Source of the DNA: Sphingobium arseniciresistens
Lineage (GTDB): Bacteria; Pseudomonadota; Alphaproteobacteria; Sphingomonadales; Sphingomonadaceae
Length of the DNA stretch: 64,000 nt
Assembly: GCA_029167225.1 (NCBI GenBank)
Contig: JARFNK010000005.1
Location: forward strand, 62,001-126,000
Direction: 5' to 3'
Position 1 is the stretch's first letter, and each line of letters begins with the position of its first letter. Of this stretch, positions 54,233 to 61,665 are shown piece by piece. A model generated the notes under the pieces. It was not told where the DNA came from, made no database searches, and saw only the letters and a list, made by a program, of their open reading frames with translations. A program made the translations under genes and the position numbers.

Positions 54233-55117
54233 GTGCCTGACCGCCACGCTTTTCTTCAACAGCTACCCGAAGGCTTCGTTGGCCTGCGCTATTTTGCGCC
54301 GCCTGAAACTCTTCGCCACGCCTTCGGCGCGCTCTATCTGTTCACCGCGGATCGACCGAATTTCACCGATACCACGCGCGCCGATTTCGGGCAGCTGCGC
54401 TTCATGCTCAACGGCTCGGGTTTTTATCGCTTTCACGACGGGCGAGAGATGCCGACGCCGCGGGTGTGCCTGCTCGGCCCGACCTTCGGCGCAACCCGTT
54501 TCGTGCTCGACAGCCCGGCCTGTGTATTGGGCGTCTCGCTGCTGCCGCTGGGCTGGCTCGCCATAGACGGCGACGATGCCAGCCGGATGAGCGATTGCCT
54601 GGCGGACATGACCCTTGCCGACGCCAGCTATGGGACACTGCTCCAGACATTATCCCAGATCGACGATGTGGACCGGGCGATCGACGCCATCTGGGGCTTC
54701 CTCGCGCCGCGCGTACCGCCGCCGCCGCCGGCTGTCGCGCGCTTCGTGGATGCGGTCGACAACTGGCTGGCGGACGAGACATCGCCCAGCATCGAAATGC
54801 TTGCCGCCGCGACGGACCTTTCCGGCCGCCAGCGGGCGCGGCTGGCCAACCGGCTCTATGGCGCGCCGCCCAAGCTGCTCGCCCGTAAATATCGGGCGTT
54901 GCGCTGCGCCGCCAAGATCGTCGTGGACAAGCAACCCTGGGCGGAATTGTGCGACGAGGGCACATTCTACGACCAGTCTCATTTCATTCGCGAGATCCGC
55001 CACTTCATCGGCCTCACCCCGCATCAGCTGATGTCGGACCCGACGGACGTTGCCCGCCTGACGCTGCAGCGACGCGACATGGGCGGCTCCGTGGCCGAGA
55101 TCAACCGTATCAGCTGA
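54233..55117 (+). CDS. AraC-like transcriptional regulator
   Basis: 294 aa starting with GTG. The N-terminal ~150 residues form a cupin-like sensing part (RFMLNGSGFYRFHDGREMPTPRVCLLGPT). The C-terminal third carries two HTH motifs (SIEMLAAATDLSGRQRARLANRLYG; TFYDQSHFIREIRHFIGLTPHQL), as in AraC proteins. Effector and targets are unknown. No ribosome site precedes the GTG; the preceding leader ORF ends 3 bp upstream. The next gene downstream is the suf regulator, 155 bp away. Confidence 0.82.
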   Translation: MPDRHAFLQQLPEGFVGLRYFAPPETLRHAFGALYLFTADRPNFTDTTRADFGQLRFMLNGSGFYRFHDGREMPTPRVCLLGPTFGATRFVLDSPACVLGVSLLPLGWLAIDGDDASRMSDCLADMTLADASYGTLLQTLSQIDDVDRAIDAIWGFLAPRVPPPPPAVARFVDAVDNWLADETSPSIEMLAAATDLSGRQRARLANRLYGAPPKLLARKYRALRCAAKIVVDKQPWAELCDEGTFYDQSHFIREIRHFIGLTPHQLMSDPTDVARLTLQRRDMGGSVAEINRIS

Positions 55118-55174
55118 TCGGCGATTGAAACGCCAACTTGCGGTTGATTTTCTGCGTCCAAGCGCCCACATGCG

Positions 55175-55215
55175 AAATCGGATCGAATCAATCTGATTTG
55201 AGAATGGTTCGCAAA
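55175..55215. promoter_or_regulatory. Suf control region: Fur-like dyad and a second dyad
   Basis: TTTGAGAATGGTTCGCAAA (55197-55215) is a near-perfect dyad (7 of 8 pairs); its core TGAGAATGGTTCGCA differs at two positions from the alphaproteobacterial Fur-box core TGCGAATGATTCGCA. Just upstream AAATCGGAT (55175-55183) and ATCTGATTT (55191-55199) form a second dyad with one mismatch, a candidate site for the Rrf2 regulator. The -10/-35 could not be fixed. Function is inferred from the suf operon downstream. Confidence 0.6.
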
Positions 55216-55272
55216 TAACGCAACAGACGGGCGCCATGCGGCCGATGAGCCAAAGCTTATGAGCCGGACATT

Positions 55273-55683
55273 ATGAGACTGTCGAGCTTCGCCGACTATG
55301 CGGTGGTCATGATGTCCGCCGCGGCGCGCCATTGCGGCGCCACGAAGATGAACGCGACGACGCTGTCCGCCGAAACCGGCATTCCGCTGCCGACCGCGCA
55401 GAAGCTGGTCAGCCGCCTGTCGGCCGCCGGCCTGCTCGAATCCAGCCGTGGCACGGGGGGCGGCGTGCGCCTCAGCCGACCGCCCGCCACGATCAGCCTC
55501 GCCGACGTGGTGGAGGCGGTGGAAGGTCCGATCGCCATGACCACCTGCGCCGATCAGGGCGCGCATGACTGCACGCTGGAGCAGGACTGCCGCGTGAAGC
55601 CGCATATGAACATCGCCAATGCCGCCGTGCGCCAGGCGCTCGCCGGCGTCAGCATTGCCAGCCTTTCCCGGGAACCCGCATGA
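55273..55683 (+). CDS. Rrf2-family Fe-S regulator of the suf operon
   Basis: 136 aa. An N-terminal winged HTH ([41 protein letters not shown]) and three cysteines in [21 protein letters not shown], spaced C-x7-C-x5-C as in Fe-S-sensing Rrf2/IscR proteins. It most likely represses the operon when clusters are plentiful. It is the first gene; its stop overlaps the sufB start (ATGA). Called 'SUF system regulator' in relatives. Confidence 0.9.
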   Translation: MRLSSFADYAVVMMSAAARHCGATKMNATTLSAETGIPLPTAQKLVSRLSAAGLLESSRGTGGGVRLSRPPATISLADVVEAVEGPIAMTTCADQGAHDCTLEQDCRVKPHMNIANAAVRQALAGVSIASLSREPA

Positions 55684-57161
55684 CGCAAGACGTGACCATC
55701 AAGAACCGCGAAGCACAGGAAGCGGCCGACCGCGCGTCCGTCTACGAGCATGGCTGGTCGTCGGCGATCGAACAGGATTTCGCGCCCAAGGGGCTGAACG
55801 AGGATACCGTCCGCTTCATCTCCGCCAAGAAGAACGAGCCGCAATGGCTGCTCGACTGGCGGCTGAAGGCCTTTGCGATGTGGAAGACGATGACGCCGCC
55901 GGACTGGGCGAAGCTCAACGTCCCGCCGATCGACTATCAGGACGCCTATTATTACGCCGAGCCCAAGAAGAAGACCGAGCTGAATTCGCTGGACGAGCTC
56001 GACCCGGAGATTCTGGCGACCTACAAGAAGCTGGGCATCCCCATCGCCGAGCAGGAAGTGCTGGCCGGCGTCAAGGGCGCGCGCAAGGTCGCGGTGGACG
56101 CGGTGTTCGACAGCGTCTCCGTCGCCACCACCTTCCGCAAGGAACTGGAGGAGGCGGGCGTCATCTTCCGCTCGATCAGCGAGGCGGTGCGCGAATATCC
56201 CGATCTGGTGAAGAAGTGGCTGGGCAAGGTCGTGCCGATGCACGACAATTATTTCGCGACATTGAACTGCGCGGTCTTCTCCGACGGCACCTTCGTCTAC
56301 ATCCCTGAGGGCGTGCGCTGCCCGATGGAGCTTTCCACCTATTTCCGCATCAATGCGGAGAATACCGGCCAGTTCGAGCGCACGCTGATCGTCGCCGACA
56401 AGGGCAGCTATGTCAGCTATCTGGAAGGTTGCACCGCGCCGATGCGCGACGAGAACCAGTTGCACGCCGCCGTGGTCGAGCTGGTCGCGCTGGACGACGC
56501 CGAGATCAAATATTCGACCGTGCAGAACTGGTATCCCGGCGACGCGGACGGCAAGGGCGGCATCTATAATTTCGTCACCAAGCGCGCCCTGTGCCAGGGC
56601 CGCAACAGCAAGACCAGCTGGACGCAGGTGGAAACCGGCAGCGCCATCACCTGGAAATATCCCAGCTGCGTGCTGGCGGGCGAGAACAGCGTGGGCGAAT
56701 TCTATTCCGTCGCGCTCACCAACAACATGCAGCAGGCCGACACGGGCACGAAGATGATCCACCTGGGCAAGGGCAGCCGGTCGACGATCATCTCCAAGGG
56801 CATCAGCGCCGGCCGGTCGAACAACACCTATCGCGGCCTCGTCCGCGTCGGCCCCACGGCCGAGGGCGTGCGCAACTTCACCCAGTGCGACAGCCTGCTG
56901 CTGGGCGACCAGTGCGGCGCGCATACCGTGCCCTATATCGAGGTGCGCAACCCCAGCGCCCAGATCGAGCATGAGGCGACGACCAGCAAGATCAGCGATG
57001 ACCAGCTGTTCTACGCCATGCAGCGCGGGCTGGACCAGGAAAGCGCCGTGTCGCTGATCGTGAACGGCTTCGCCAAGGAAGTGTTGCAGCAGTTGCCGAT
57101 GGAATTCGCCGTCGAAGCGCAGAAGCTGCTGGGGATTTCGCTGGAGGGCAGTGTGGGGTGA
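55680..57161 (+). CDS. sufB: Fe-S cluster assembly protein SufB
   Basis: 493 aa. [30 protein letters not shown]-like ELSTYFRIN and [25 protein letters not shown] identify SufB, the scaffold on which clusters form in SufBC2D. The conserved Cys/Glu near the C-terminus ([14 protein letters not shown]-like [15 protein letters not shown]) lies in the DFH region. Second gene of the operon. After it comes a repeat (57181-57273) and then two unrecognised genes before sufC. Confidence 0.96.
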   Translation: MTQDVTIKNREAQEAADRASVYEHGWSSAIEQDFAPKGLNEDTVRFISAKKNEPQWLLDWRLKAFAMWKTMTPPDWAKLNVPPIDYQDAYYYAEPKKKTELNSLDELDPEILATYKKLGIPIAEQEVLAGVKGARKVAVDAVFDSVSVATTFRKELEEAGVIFRSISEAVREYPDLVKKWLGKVVPMHDNYFATLNCAVFSDGTFVYIPEGVRCPMELSTYFRINAENTGQFERTLIVADKGSYVSYLEGCTAPMRDENQLHAAVVELVALDDAEIKYSTVQNWYPGDADGKGGIYNFVTKRALCQGRNSKTSWTQVETGSAITWKYPSCVLAGENSVGEFYSVALTNNMQQADTGTKMIHLGKGSRSTIISKGISAGRSNNTYRGLVRVGPTAEGVRNFTQCDSLLLGDQCGAHTVPYIEVRNPSAQIEHEATTSKISDDQLFYAMQRGLDQESAVSLIVNGFAKEVLQQLPMEFAVEAQKLLGISLEGSVG

Positions 57162-57180
57162 TGGGCACATTTCTCCTCAT

Positions 57181-57273
57181 TCGTCATGCTGAACTCGTTT
57201 CAGCATCTATTCCTCCTCTCGCGATGTGGTCGCGTCAGGCACGATGGACCCTGAAACAAGTTCAGGGTGACGA
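57181..57273. repeat. Inverted sphingomonad repeat between sufB and the next gene
   Basis: TCGTCATGCTGAAC...CAGCATC (57181-57207) and GACCCTGAAAC...GGTGACGA (57247-57273) are ~27-base inverted arms, each with its own small hairpin (GCTGAAC/GTTTCAGC and CCCTGAAAC/GTTCAGGG). It resembles the well-known alphaproteobacterial 'CCTGAAACAAGTTCAGGG' intergenic repeat. It lies inside the suf operon and may tune expression of the genes after it. Confidence 0.8.
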
Positions 57274-57286
57274 TTGAGGTGACGGC

Positions 57287-57487
57287 ATGACGAGGATCGA
57301 GCTTGCTGAAATGCTTGAGCGCTTCGTTGGCGACGCACCCAATTGCGGCGAGCGAGAATGGGATGCCTTCACTTCGGCGAAGGCAAGCCGTGAACTGGAG
57401 CCATTTCGCCAACGTCTGCTCGAGCAAGGTGACGGCTGGATGGATACGGATGCAATTCGCGAGATCATCGCTGAACTGAGAATTTGA
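57287..57487 (+). CDS. Small hypothetical protein in the suf operon
   Basis: 66 aa, acidic and helical (RIELAEMLERFVGDAPNCGEREWDAFTSAK). GAGG lies ~7 bp before the ATG. It sits between a repeat and the TTG-started gene at 57499, on the suf strand, so it is co-transcribed. I recognise no family. Base composition is near 53 %, lower than the neighbours, which may mean a recent addition. Confidence 0.55.
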   Translation: MTRIELAEMLERFVGDAPNCGEREWDAFTSAKASRELEPFRQRLLEQGDGWMDTDAIREIIAELRI

Positions 57488-57498
57488 AGGACTGAGAC

Positions 57499-57966
57499 TT
57501 GAGCGACGAAGACGATATCCAGGATGCCCTTGCCGATTTCGCGGAAGATGTCGGCAATGGACAGGCGTGGACCGCCGCGATCCGTATCCTGACCGAGGAT
57601 TACGAGCTGGAAGAGGGCGAGCTGGAACCCCGCGCGCGCAAGGATTTCGGTGATCTCGATGCCTATCAGGCGGAATGCCGCGACGCACTGGAAGCGGGCG
57701 ACAAGGCGATGACCGAGAAGCTGCGCACCGACAAGGCGTTCCACAAGGCGAAGGCACCCAACCTCGCCCGCATGGGGCCGGTCAGCGAGTTCGTCGTCGG
57801 CCTGCTGGAAAAGGGCGCGCCGGAGCCGGGCGCCGACTGGTGGCCTTATATGCCGATCAAGCGCCATATCGACACGCTGTTTCCCGCGCCGGGCGACGTG
57901 CGCGACATGGCCTTCTGGACCGCGCGCACGCTGCAGCGCGCCCATGAGAAAGAAAGCACCAAGTGA
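57499..57966 (+). CDS. Hypothetical protein between sufB and sufC
   Basis: 155 aa starting with TTG after AAGGA. Helical, acidic N-terminal half (DIQDALADFAEDVGNGQAWTAAIRILTEDYELEEGEL) and a more ordered second half (KAPNLARMGPVSEFVVGLLEKG, PGADWWPYMPIKRHIDTLFPAPGD). The stop shares bases with the sufC start (TGATG), so its translation is coupled to sufC. I do not recognise it; the position suggests an accessory role in Fe-S assembly or delivery. Confidence 0.75.
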   Translation: MSDEDDIQDALADFAEDVGNGQAWTAAIRILTEDYELEEGELEPRARKDFGDLDAYQAECRDALEAGDKAMTEKLRTDKAFHKAKAPNLARMGPVSEFVVGLLEKGAPEPGADWWPYMPIKRHIDTLFPAPGDVRDMAFWTARTLQRAHEKESTK

Positions 57967-58712
57967 TGCTCGACATCCAGAACCTCACCAATGAAATCGA
58001 CGGCAAGGCGATCCTGAAGGGCCTGTCGCTCAGCATCAATGCGGGCGAGATCCATGCGATCATGGGGCCGAACGGCGCCGGCAAGTCGACGCTCGCCTAC
58101 ACGCTGGGCGGCCGCCCCGGATACGAGGTGACGGGCGGCAGCGCGACCTTCGAGGGCGCCGACCTGTTCGAGATGGAGCCGCATGAGCGCGCCGCCGCCG
58201 GCTTGTTCCTGGGTTTCCAATATCCGGTCGAGATCCCCGGCGTCTCCAACCTGCAGTTCCTGCGCGAAAGCCTGAACAGCCAGCGCCGCGCGCGCGGCGA
58301 GAAGGAGCTGAACGGCGCGGAGTTCATCCGCCTCGCCAAGGAAAAGGCCGCGCTGCTCGGCCTCGACATGGAGATGCTCAAGCGCCCGGTGAATGTCGGC
58401 TTTTCGGGCGGCGAGAAGAAGCGCGCCGAGATGGTGCAGATGGGCATCCTCGACCCGAAGCTCGCGATCCTCGACGAGACCGACAGTGGCCTCGACATCG
58501 ACGCGCTCAAGACGGTCGGCGCCGGGATCAACGCCATCATGCGTAAACCCGACAAGGCCGTGCTGCTCATCACCCACTATCAGCGCCTGCTGGACTATGT
58601 GGCGCCCGATTTCGTCCATGTGCTGGCGGGCGGTCGTATCGTGAAGTCGGGCGGCCCTGAACTGGCGCTGGAACTGGAGCGTGAGGGTTATGCCGAGGTA
58701 CTCGCGGCGTGA
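57966..58712 (+). CDS. sufC: Fe-S cluster assembly ATPase SufC
   Basis: 248 aa. Walker A MGPNGAGKSTLAYTLGG, signature-region FSGGEKKRAEMVQMG, Walker B LAILDETDSGLDIDAL (with the usual SufC Glu-Thr/Asp pair) and switch His LLITHYQRLLDYV. SufC hydrolyses ATP to open SufBD. An upstream in-frame GTG is possible; the ATG at 57966 is favoured. Its stop overlaps the sufD GTG start. Confidence 0.96.
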   Translation: MLDIQNLTNEIDGKAILKGLSLSINAGEIHAIMGPNGAGKSTLAYTLGGRPGYEVTGGSATFEGADLFEMEPHERAAAGLFLGFQYPVEIPGVSNLQFLRESLNSQRRARGEKELNGAEFIRLAKEKAALLGLDMEMLKRPVNVGFSGGEKKRAEMVQMGILDPKLAILDETDSGLDIDALKTVGAGINAIMRKPDKAVLLITHYQRLLDYVAPDFVHVLAGGRIVKSGGPELALELEREGYAEVLAA

Positions 58713-59497
58713 ACGCACTGGCCCTCCCTACCCGCAAGGATGAAGCCTGGCGCTACAGCGATCTGGACGCGGTAGCCGCCGTCTGGCCGCCGGCCGCGCC
58801 CGTGCGCATCGCCGTGGCGGCGGGCGAGACCGCGCATCACCAGCTGCTGCAGGATGCGGCCGATGGCGAGACGGCCATCCATGACTATGCGATCCATGTC
58901 GCGGACGGCGCCACGCTCAACTTCCACCTGCTCAACATCGGCGGCGCGCTAGGCCGCGTGACGCTGGACGTGACCCTGAGCCGGGGCGCGCATTTCGCGC
59001 TGGGCGGGGCCATCATCGGCGGCGGCGAGCAGACGCTGGAAATCGTGACGACCGTGACCCATGCCGAGCCGGACGGCTCCTCGTCGCAGACCATCCGCTC
59101 CATCCTGGCCGGGCGGGCGACCGGCAGCTATCTGGGCAAGATCGCGGTCGCGCGCGGCGCGCAGAAGACCGACGCGGCACAGTCGGTCAAGGCAATGCTG
59201 CTGGATCGCACCGCCACCGCGAACGCCAAGCCGGAGCTTGAAATCTACGCCGACGACGTGAAATGCGCCCATGGCGCAACCGTGGGCGAGCTGGACAGGA
59301 ACGCGCTGTTCTACATGGCCAGCCGCGGCATGGACCCGGCGACGGCGCGGACGCTGCTGCTGCAATCCTTCGTCGCGGGCGTGTTCGACGGGGTAGCGGA
59401 CGAAGCCATGCGCGAGACGCTGGAAGCCGCCGCGCTCGCAAAGCTGGAGACACTTGCCGGCGTTGCGGCCGGCACCGGAACGGAGGCGAAGGCATGA
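58709..59497 (+). CDS. sufD: Fe-S cluster assembly protein SufD
   Basis: 262 aa starting with GTG overlapping the sufC stop. PTRKDEAWRYSDLDAVAAVWP is the SufD N-terminus and the C-terminal LDRTATANAKPELEIYADDVKCAHGATVGELD is the SufB/D core with the conserved His. It is short compared with the ~420-aa E. coli SufD, as in many Alphaproteobacteria. Forms the SufBC2D scaffold. Ends overlapping sufS (ATGA). Confidence 0.93.
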   Translation: MNALALPTRKDEAWRYSDLDAVAAVWPPAAPVRIAVAAGETAHHQLLQDAADGETAIHDYAIHVADGATLNFHLLNIGGALGRVTLDVTLSRGAHFALGGAIIGGGEQTLEIVTTVTHAEPDGSSSQTIRSILAGRATGSYLGKIAVARGAQKTDAAQSVKAMLLDRTATANAKPELEIYADDVKCAHGATVGELDRNALFYMASRGMDPATARTLLLQSFVAGVFDGVADEAMRETLEAAALAKLETLAGVAAGTGTEAKA

Positions 59498-60801
59498 GCG
59501 ACGACAGCGCCTCCACCATGCCGCCCGAACTGGTCGAAGGCCCGCTCTTCTCCGCAATGGAAGGGCAGGGCGGCGATGGGCCGAGCCTGGGTGCGGGCCT
59601 GGGCGGCTTCCTGAAGCTCCGACATGATTTCCCCGGCGTCGGCGACTGGCATTATCTGGACAGTGCCGCCACCGCGCAGAAGCCAAGGCAGGTGATCGAC
59701 GCCATCGCCCGCGCCTATGGCGAGGATTATGCGACCGTGCATCGCGGCGTCTATGCGCGCTCCGCCAACATGACGCTCGCCTATGAGGCCGCGCGGCGGA
59801 AGGTCGCGGGATTCATCGGCGCGGCGTCGGACAGCGAGATCGTCTATGTCCGCGGCGCGACCGAGGGGATCAACCTCGTCGCGCAAAGCTGGGGCGGGGC
59901 GAAGCTGAAGGCGGGCGACCGCATCCTGCTCTCCATGCTGGAGCATCACAGCAATATCGTGCCGTGGCAGCTGATCGCGGAGAAAGTCGGCGCCGCGATC
60001 GACGTCGTGCCGCTGACCGGCGAGGGCAAGATCGACCTGGACGCGATGGCGGCGATGATCCGGCCGGCGCACAGGCTCGTCGCTCTCGCCCATGTCTCCA
60101 ACGTGCTCGGATCGGTGCTCGATGCGCGGCGCGCGGCGGACATCGCCCACAGCGTCGGCGCGAAGATCCTGATCGACGGCTGCCAGGCGGTGCCGCGCCT
60201 TGCGGTGGATGTGCAGGCGCTCGATTGCGACTTCTACGTCTTTTCCGCGCACAAGCTGTACGGCCCGACCGGCATCGGCGTGCTGTGGGCGCGCAAGGAG
60301 ATCCTCGACGCCATGCCGCCCTATCAGGGTGGCGGGTCGATGATCGACAAGGTGACGTTCGAGAAGACCACCTATGCCCCCGCGCCGACCCGGTTCGAGG
60401 CGGGCACGCCGCATATCACGGGTGTCGTCGGCCTCTCCGCCGCCATCGACTATGTGCAGGGCATCGGGCTGGACGTGATCCACACGCATGAATGCGCGCT
60501 GCTCGCCAAGGCGCGCGACGCGCTGCACGGCATGAACAGCATCCGCCTGTTCGGGCCGGAAGATTCCGCCGGCATCCTCTCCTTCGAGGTGGAGGGGGTG
60601 CATCCGCACGATGTCGGCACCATATTGGATGAGGAAGGCGTGGCGATCCGCGCCGGCCACCATTGCGCCCAGCCGCTGATGCAGCATCTGGGCGTTGCGG
60701 CGACCGCGCGGGCGAGTTTCGGCATCTACAGCGACGAGAGCGACGTGGATGCACTGGTGCGCGGCATATCGCGCGTGAGGAAGATTTTCGGCAATGGCTG
60801 A
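59494..60801 (+). CDS. sufS: Cysteine desulfurase SufS with repeat-like N-terminal extension
   Basis: 435 aa. Class II desulfurase: PLP lysine in FSAHKLYGPTGIGVL and catalytic Cys in IRAGHHCAQPLMQHLG. It takes sulfur from cysteine for SufBCD. Its first ~40 residues (to the family start near DFPGVGDWHYLDSAATAQKP) are extra and contain PELVEGPLF (nt 59524-59550), a string typical of translated sphingomonad REP repeats, so a repeat may have been captured in frame. The start overlaps the sufD stop. Confidence 0.93.
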   Translation: MSDDSASTMPPELVEGPLFSAMEGQGGDGPSLGAGLGGFLKLRHDFPGVGDWHYLDSAATAQKPRQVIDAIARAYGEDYATVHRGVYARSANMTLAYEAARRKVAGFIGAASDSEIVYVRGATEGINLVAQSWGGAKLKAGDRILLSMLEHHSNIVPWQLIAEKVGAAIDVVPLTGEGKIDLDAMAAMIRPAHRLVALAHVSNVLGSVLDARRAADIAHSVGAKILIDGCQAVPRLAVDVQALDCDFYVFSAHKLYGPTGIGVLWARKEILDAMPPYQGGGSMIDKVTFEKTTYAPAPTRFEAGTPHITGVVGLSAAIDYVQGIGLDVIHTHECALLAKARDALHGMNSIRLFGPEDSAGILSFEVEGVHPHDVGTILDEEGVAIRAGHHCAQPLMQHLGVAATARASFGIYSDESDVDALVRGISRVRKIFGNG

Positions 60802-61291
60802 GCATATGAACGAAGAACGCAAGATCGTGGTGGAAGAAGTGAGCGAGGTGGCGGCCCCGCCCAAGGCGCGCGTCGATGACGTGGCGGACGATGCGGCGCC
60901 CGTCGCCGAGACGGGCGAGCGCAAGCGCGACTATCTGGACGGCTTCCTGTCCGCCGCGCCCACGCCCGTCGCCGCAGGCGAGCCGGGCGGCGACCTGTAT
61001 GACGCGGTGATCGACGCGCTGAAGGAAATCTTCGACCCCGAGATTCCGGTCAACATCTATGATCTGGGCCTGATTTACGGCGTGGACATCGCGGATGGCG
61101 GGCATGTGATCGTCACCATGACGCTGACGACGCCGCATTGCCCGGTCGCCGAATCCATGCCGGGCGAGGTCGAGTTGCGCGTCGGCGCGGTGCCGGGCGC
61201 GGGCGACGTGGAAGTGAACCTGGTCTGGGATCCGCCATGGGATCCGGGCAAGATGAGCGACGAGGCGAAGCTCGAACTGGGGATGCTGTGA
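60794..61291 (+). CDS. SufT-like DUF59 Fe-S assembly protein
   Basis: 165 aa. After an acidic, disordered-looking 65-residue N-terminus comes a DUF59/MIP18 domain (VIDALKEIFDPEIPVNIYDLGLIYGV, VIVTMTLTTPHCPVAESMP with the conserved Cys, LVWDPPWDPGKMSDEAK). DUF59 proteins such as SufT aid Fe-S maturation of specific targets. The start overlaps the sufS stop; the TGATG at the end couples it to sufA. Confidence 0.9.
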   Translation: MAEHMNEERKIVVEEVSEVAAPPKARVDDVADDAAPVAETGERKRDYLDGFLSAAPTPVAAGEPGGDLYDAVIDALKEIFDPEIPVNIYDLGLIYGVDIADGGHVIVTMTLTTPHCPVAESMPGEVELRVGAVPGAGDVEVNLVWDPPWDPGKMSDEAKLELGML

Positions 61292-61650
61292 TGACCACCG
61301 AAGTGAAGACCCGCGCCCGCCCCGCCGCCGTCATCCTGACGCCGAGCGCGGAAGCGCGCATCGCCGACCTGATGGCGAAGGCCCCGGAAGGCTCCATCGG
61401 CGTCAAGCTCTCCACCCCGCGTCGCGGCTGCTCCGGCCTTGCCTATTCGGTCGACTATGTGACGCAAGAGACGAAGTTCGACGAGAAGATCGAAACGCCG
61501 GGCGGCACCTTCTACATCGACGGGGCATCCGTGCTGTATCTCATCGGATCGACGATGAACTGGGTGGAGGATGATTTCACCGCCGGCTTCGTCTTCAACA
61601 ATCCCAATGCCAAGGGCAGCTGCGGCTGCGGCGAGAGCTTCACGGTCTGA
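61291..61650 (+). CDS. sufA: A-type Fe-S carrier SufA/IscA-like
   Basis: 119 aa. HesB/IscA fold with the three ligand cysteines in PRRGCSGLAYSV and CGCGESFTV at the C-terminus. It carries assembled clusters from SufBCD to targets. The ATG at 61291 shares a base with the upstream stop. It closes the suf operon, which has no sufE; the convergent peptidase gene ends 15 bp later. Confidence 0.95.
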   Translation: MTTEVKTRARPAAVILTPSAEARIADLMAKAPEGSIGVKLSTPRRGCSGLAYSVDYVTQETKFDEKIETPGGTFYIDGASVLYLIGSTMNWVEDDFTAGFVFNNPNAKGSCGCGESFTV

Positions 61651-61665
61651 GCATCGGTCGGCTGT

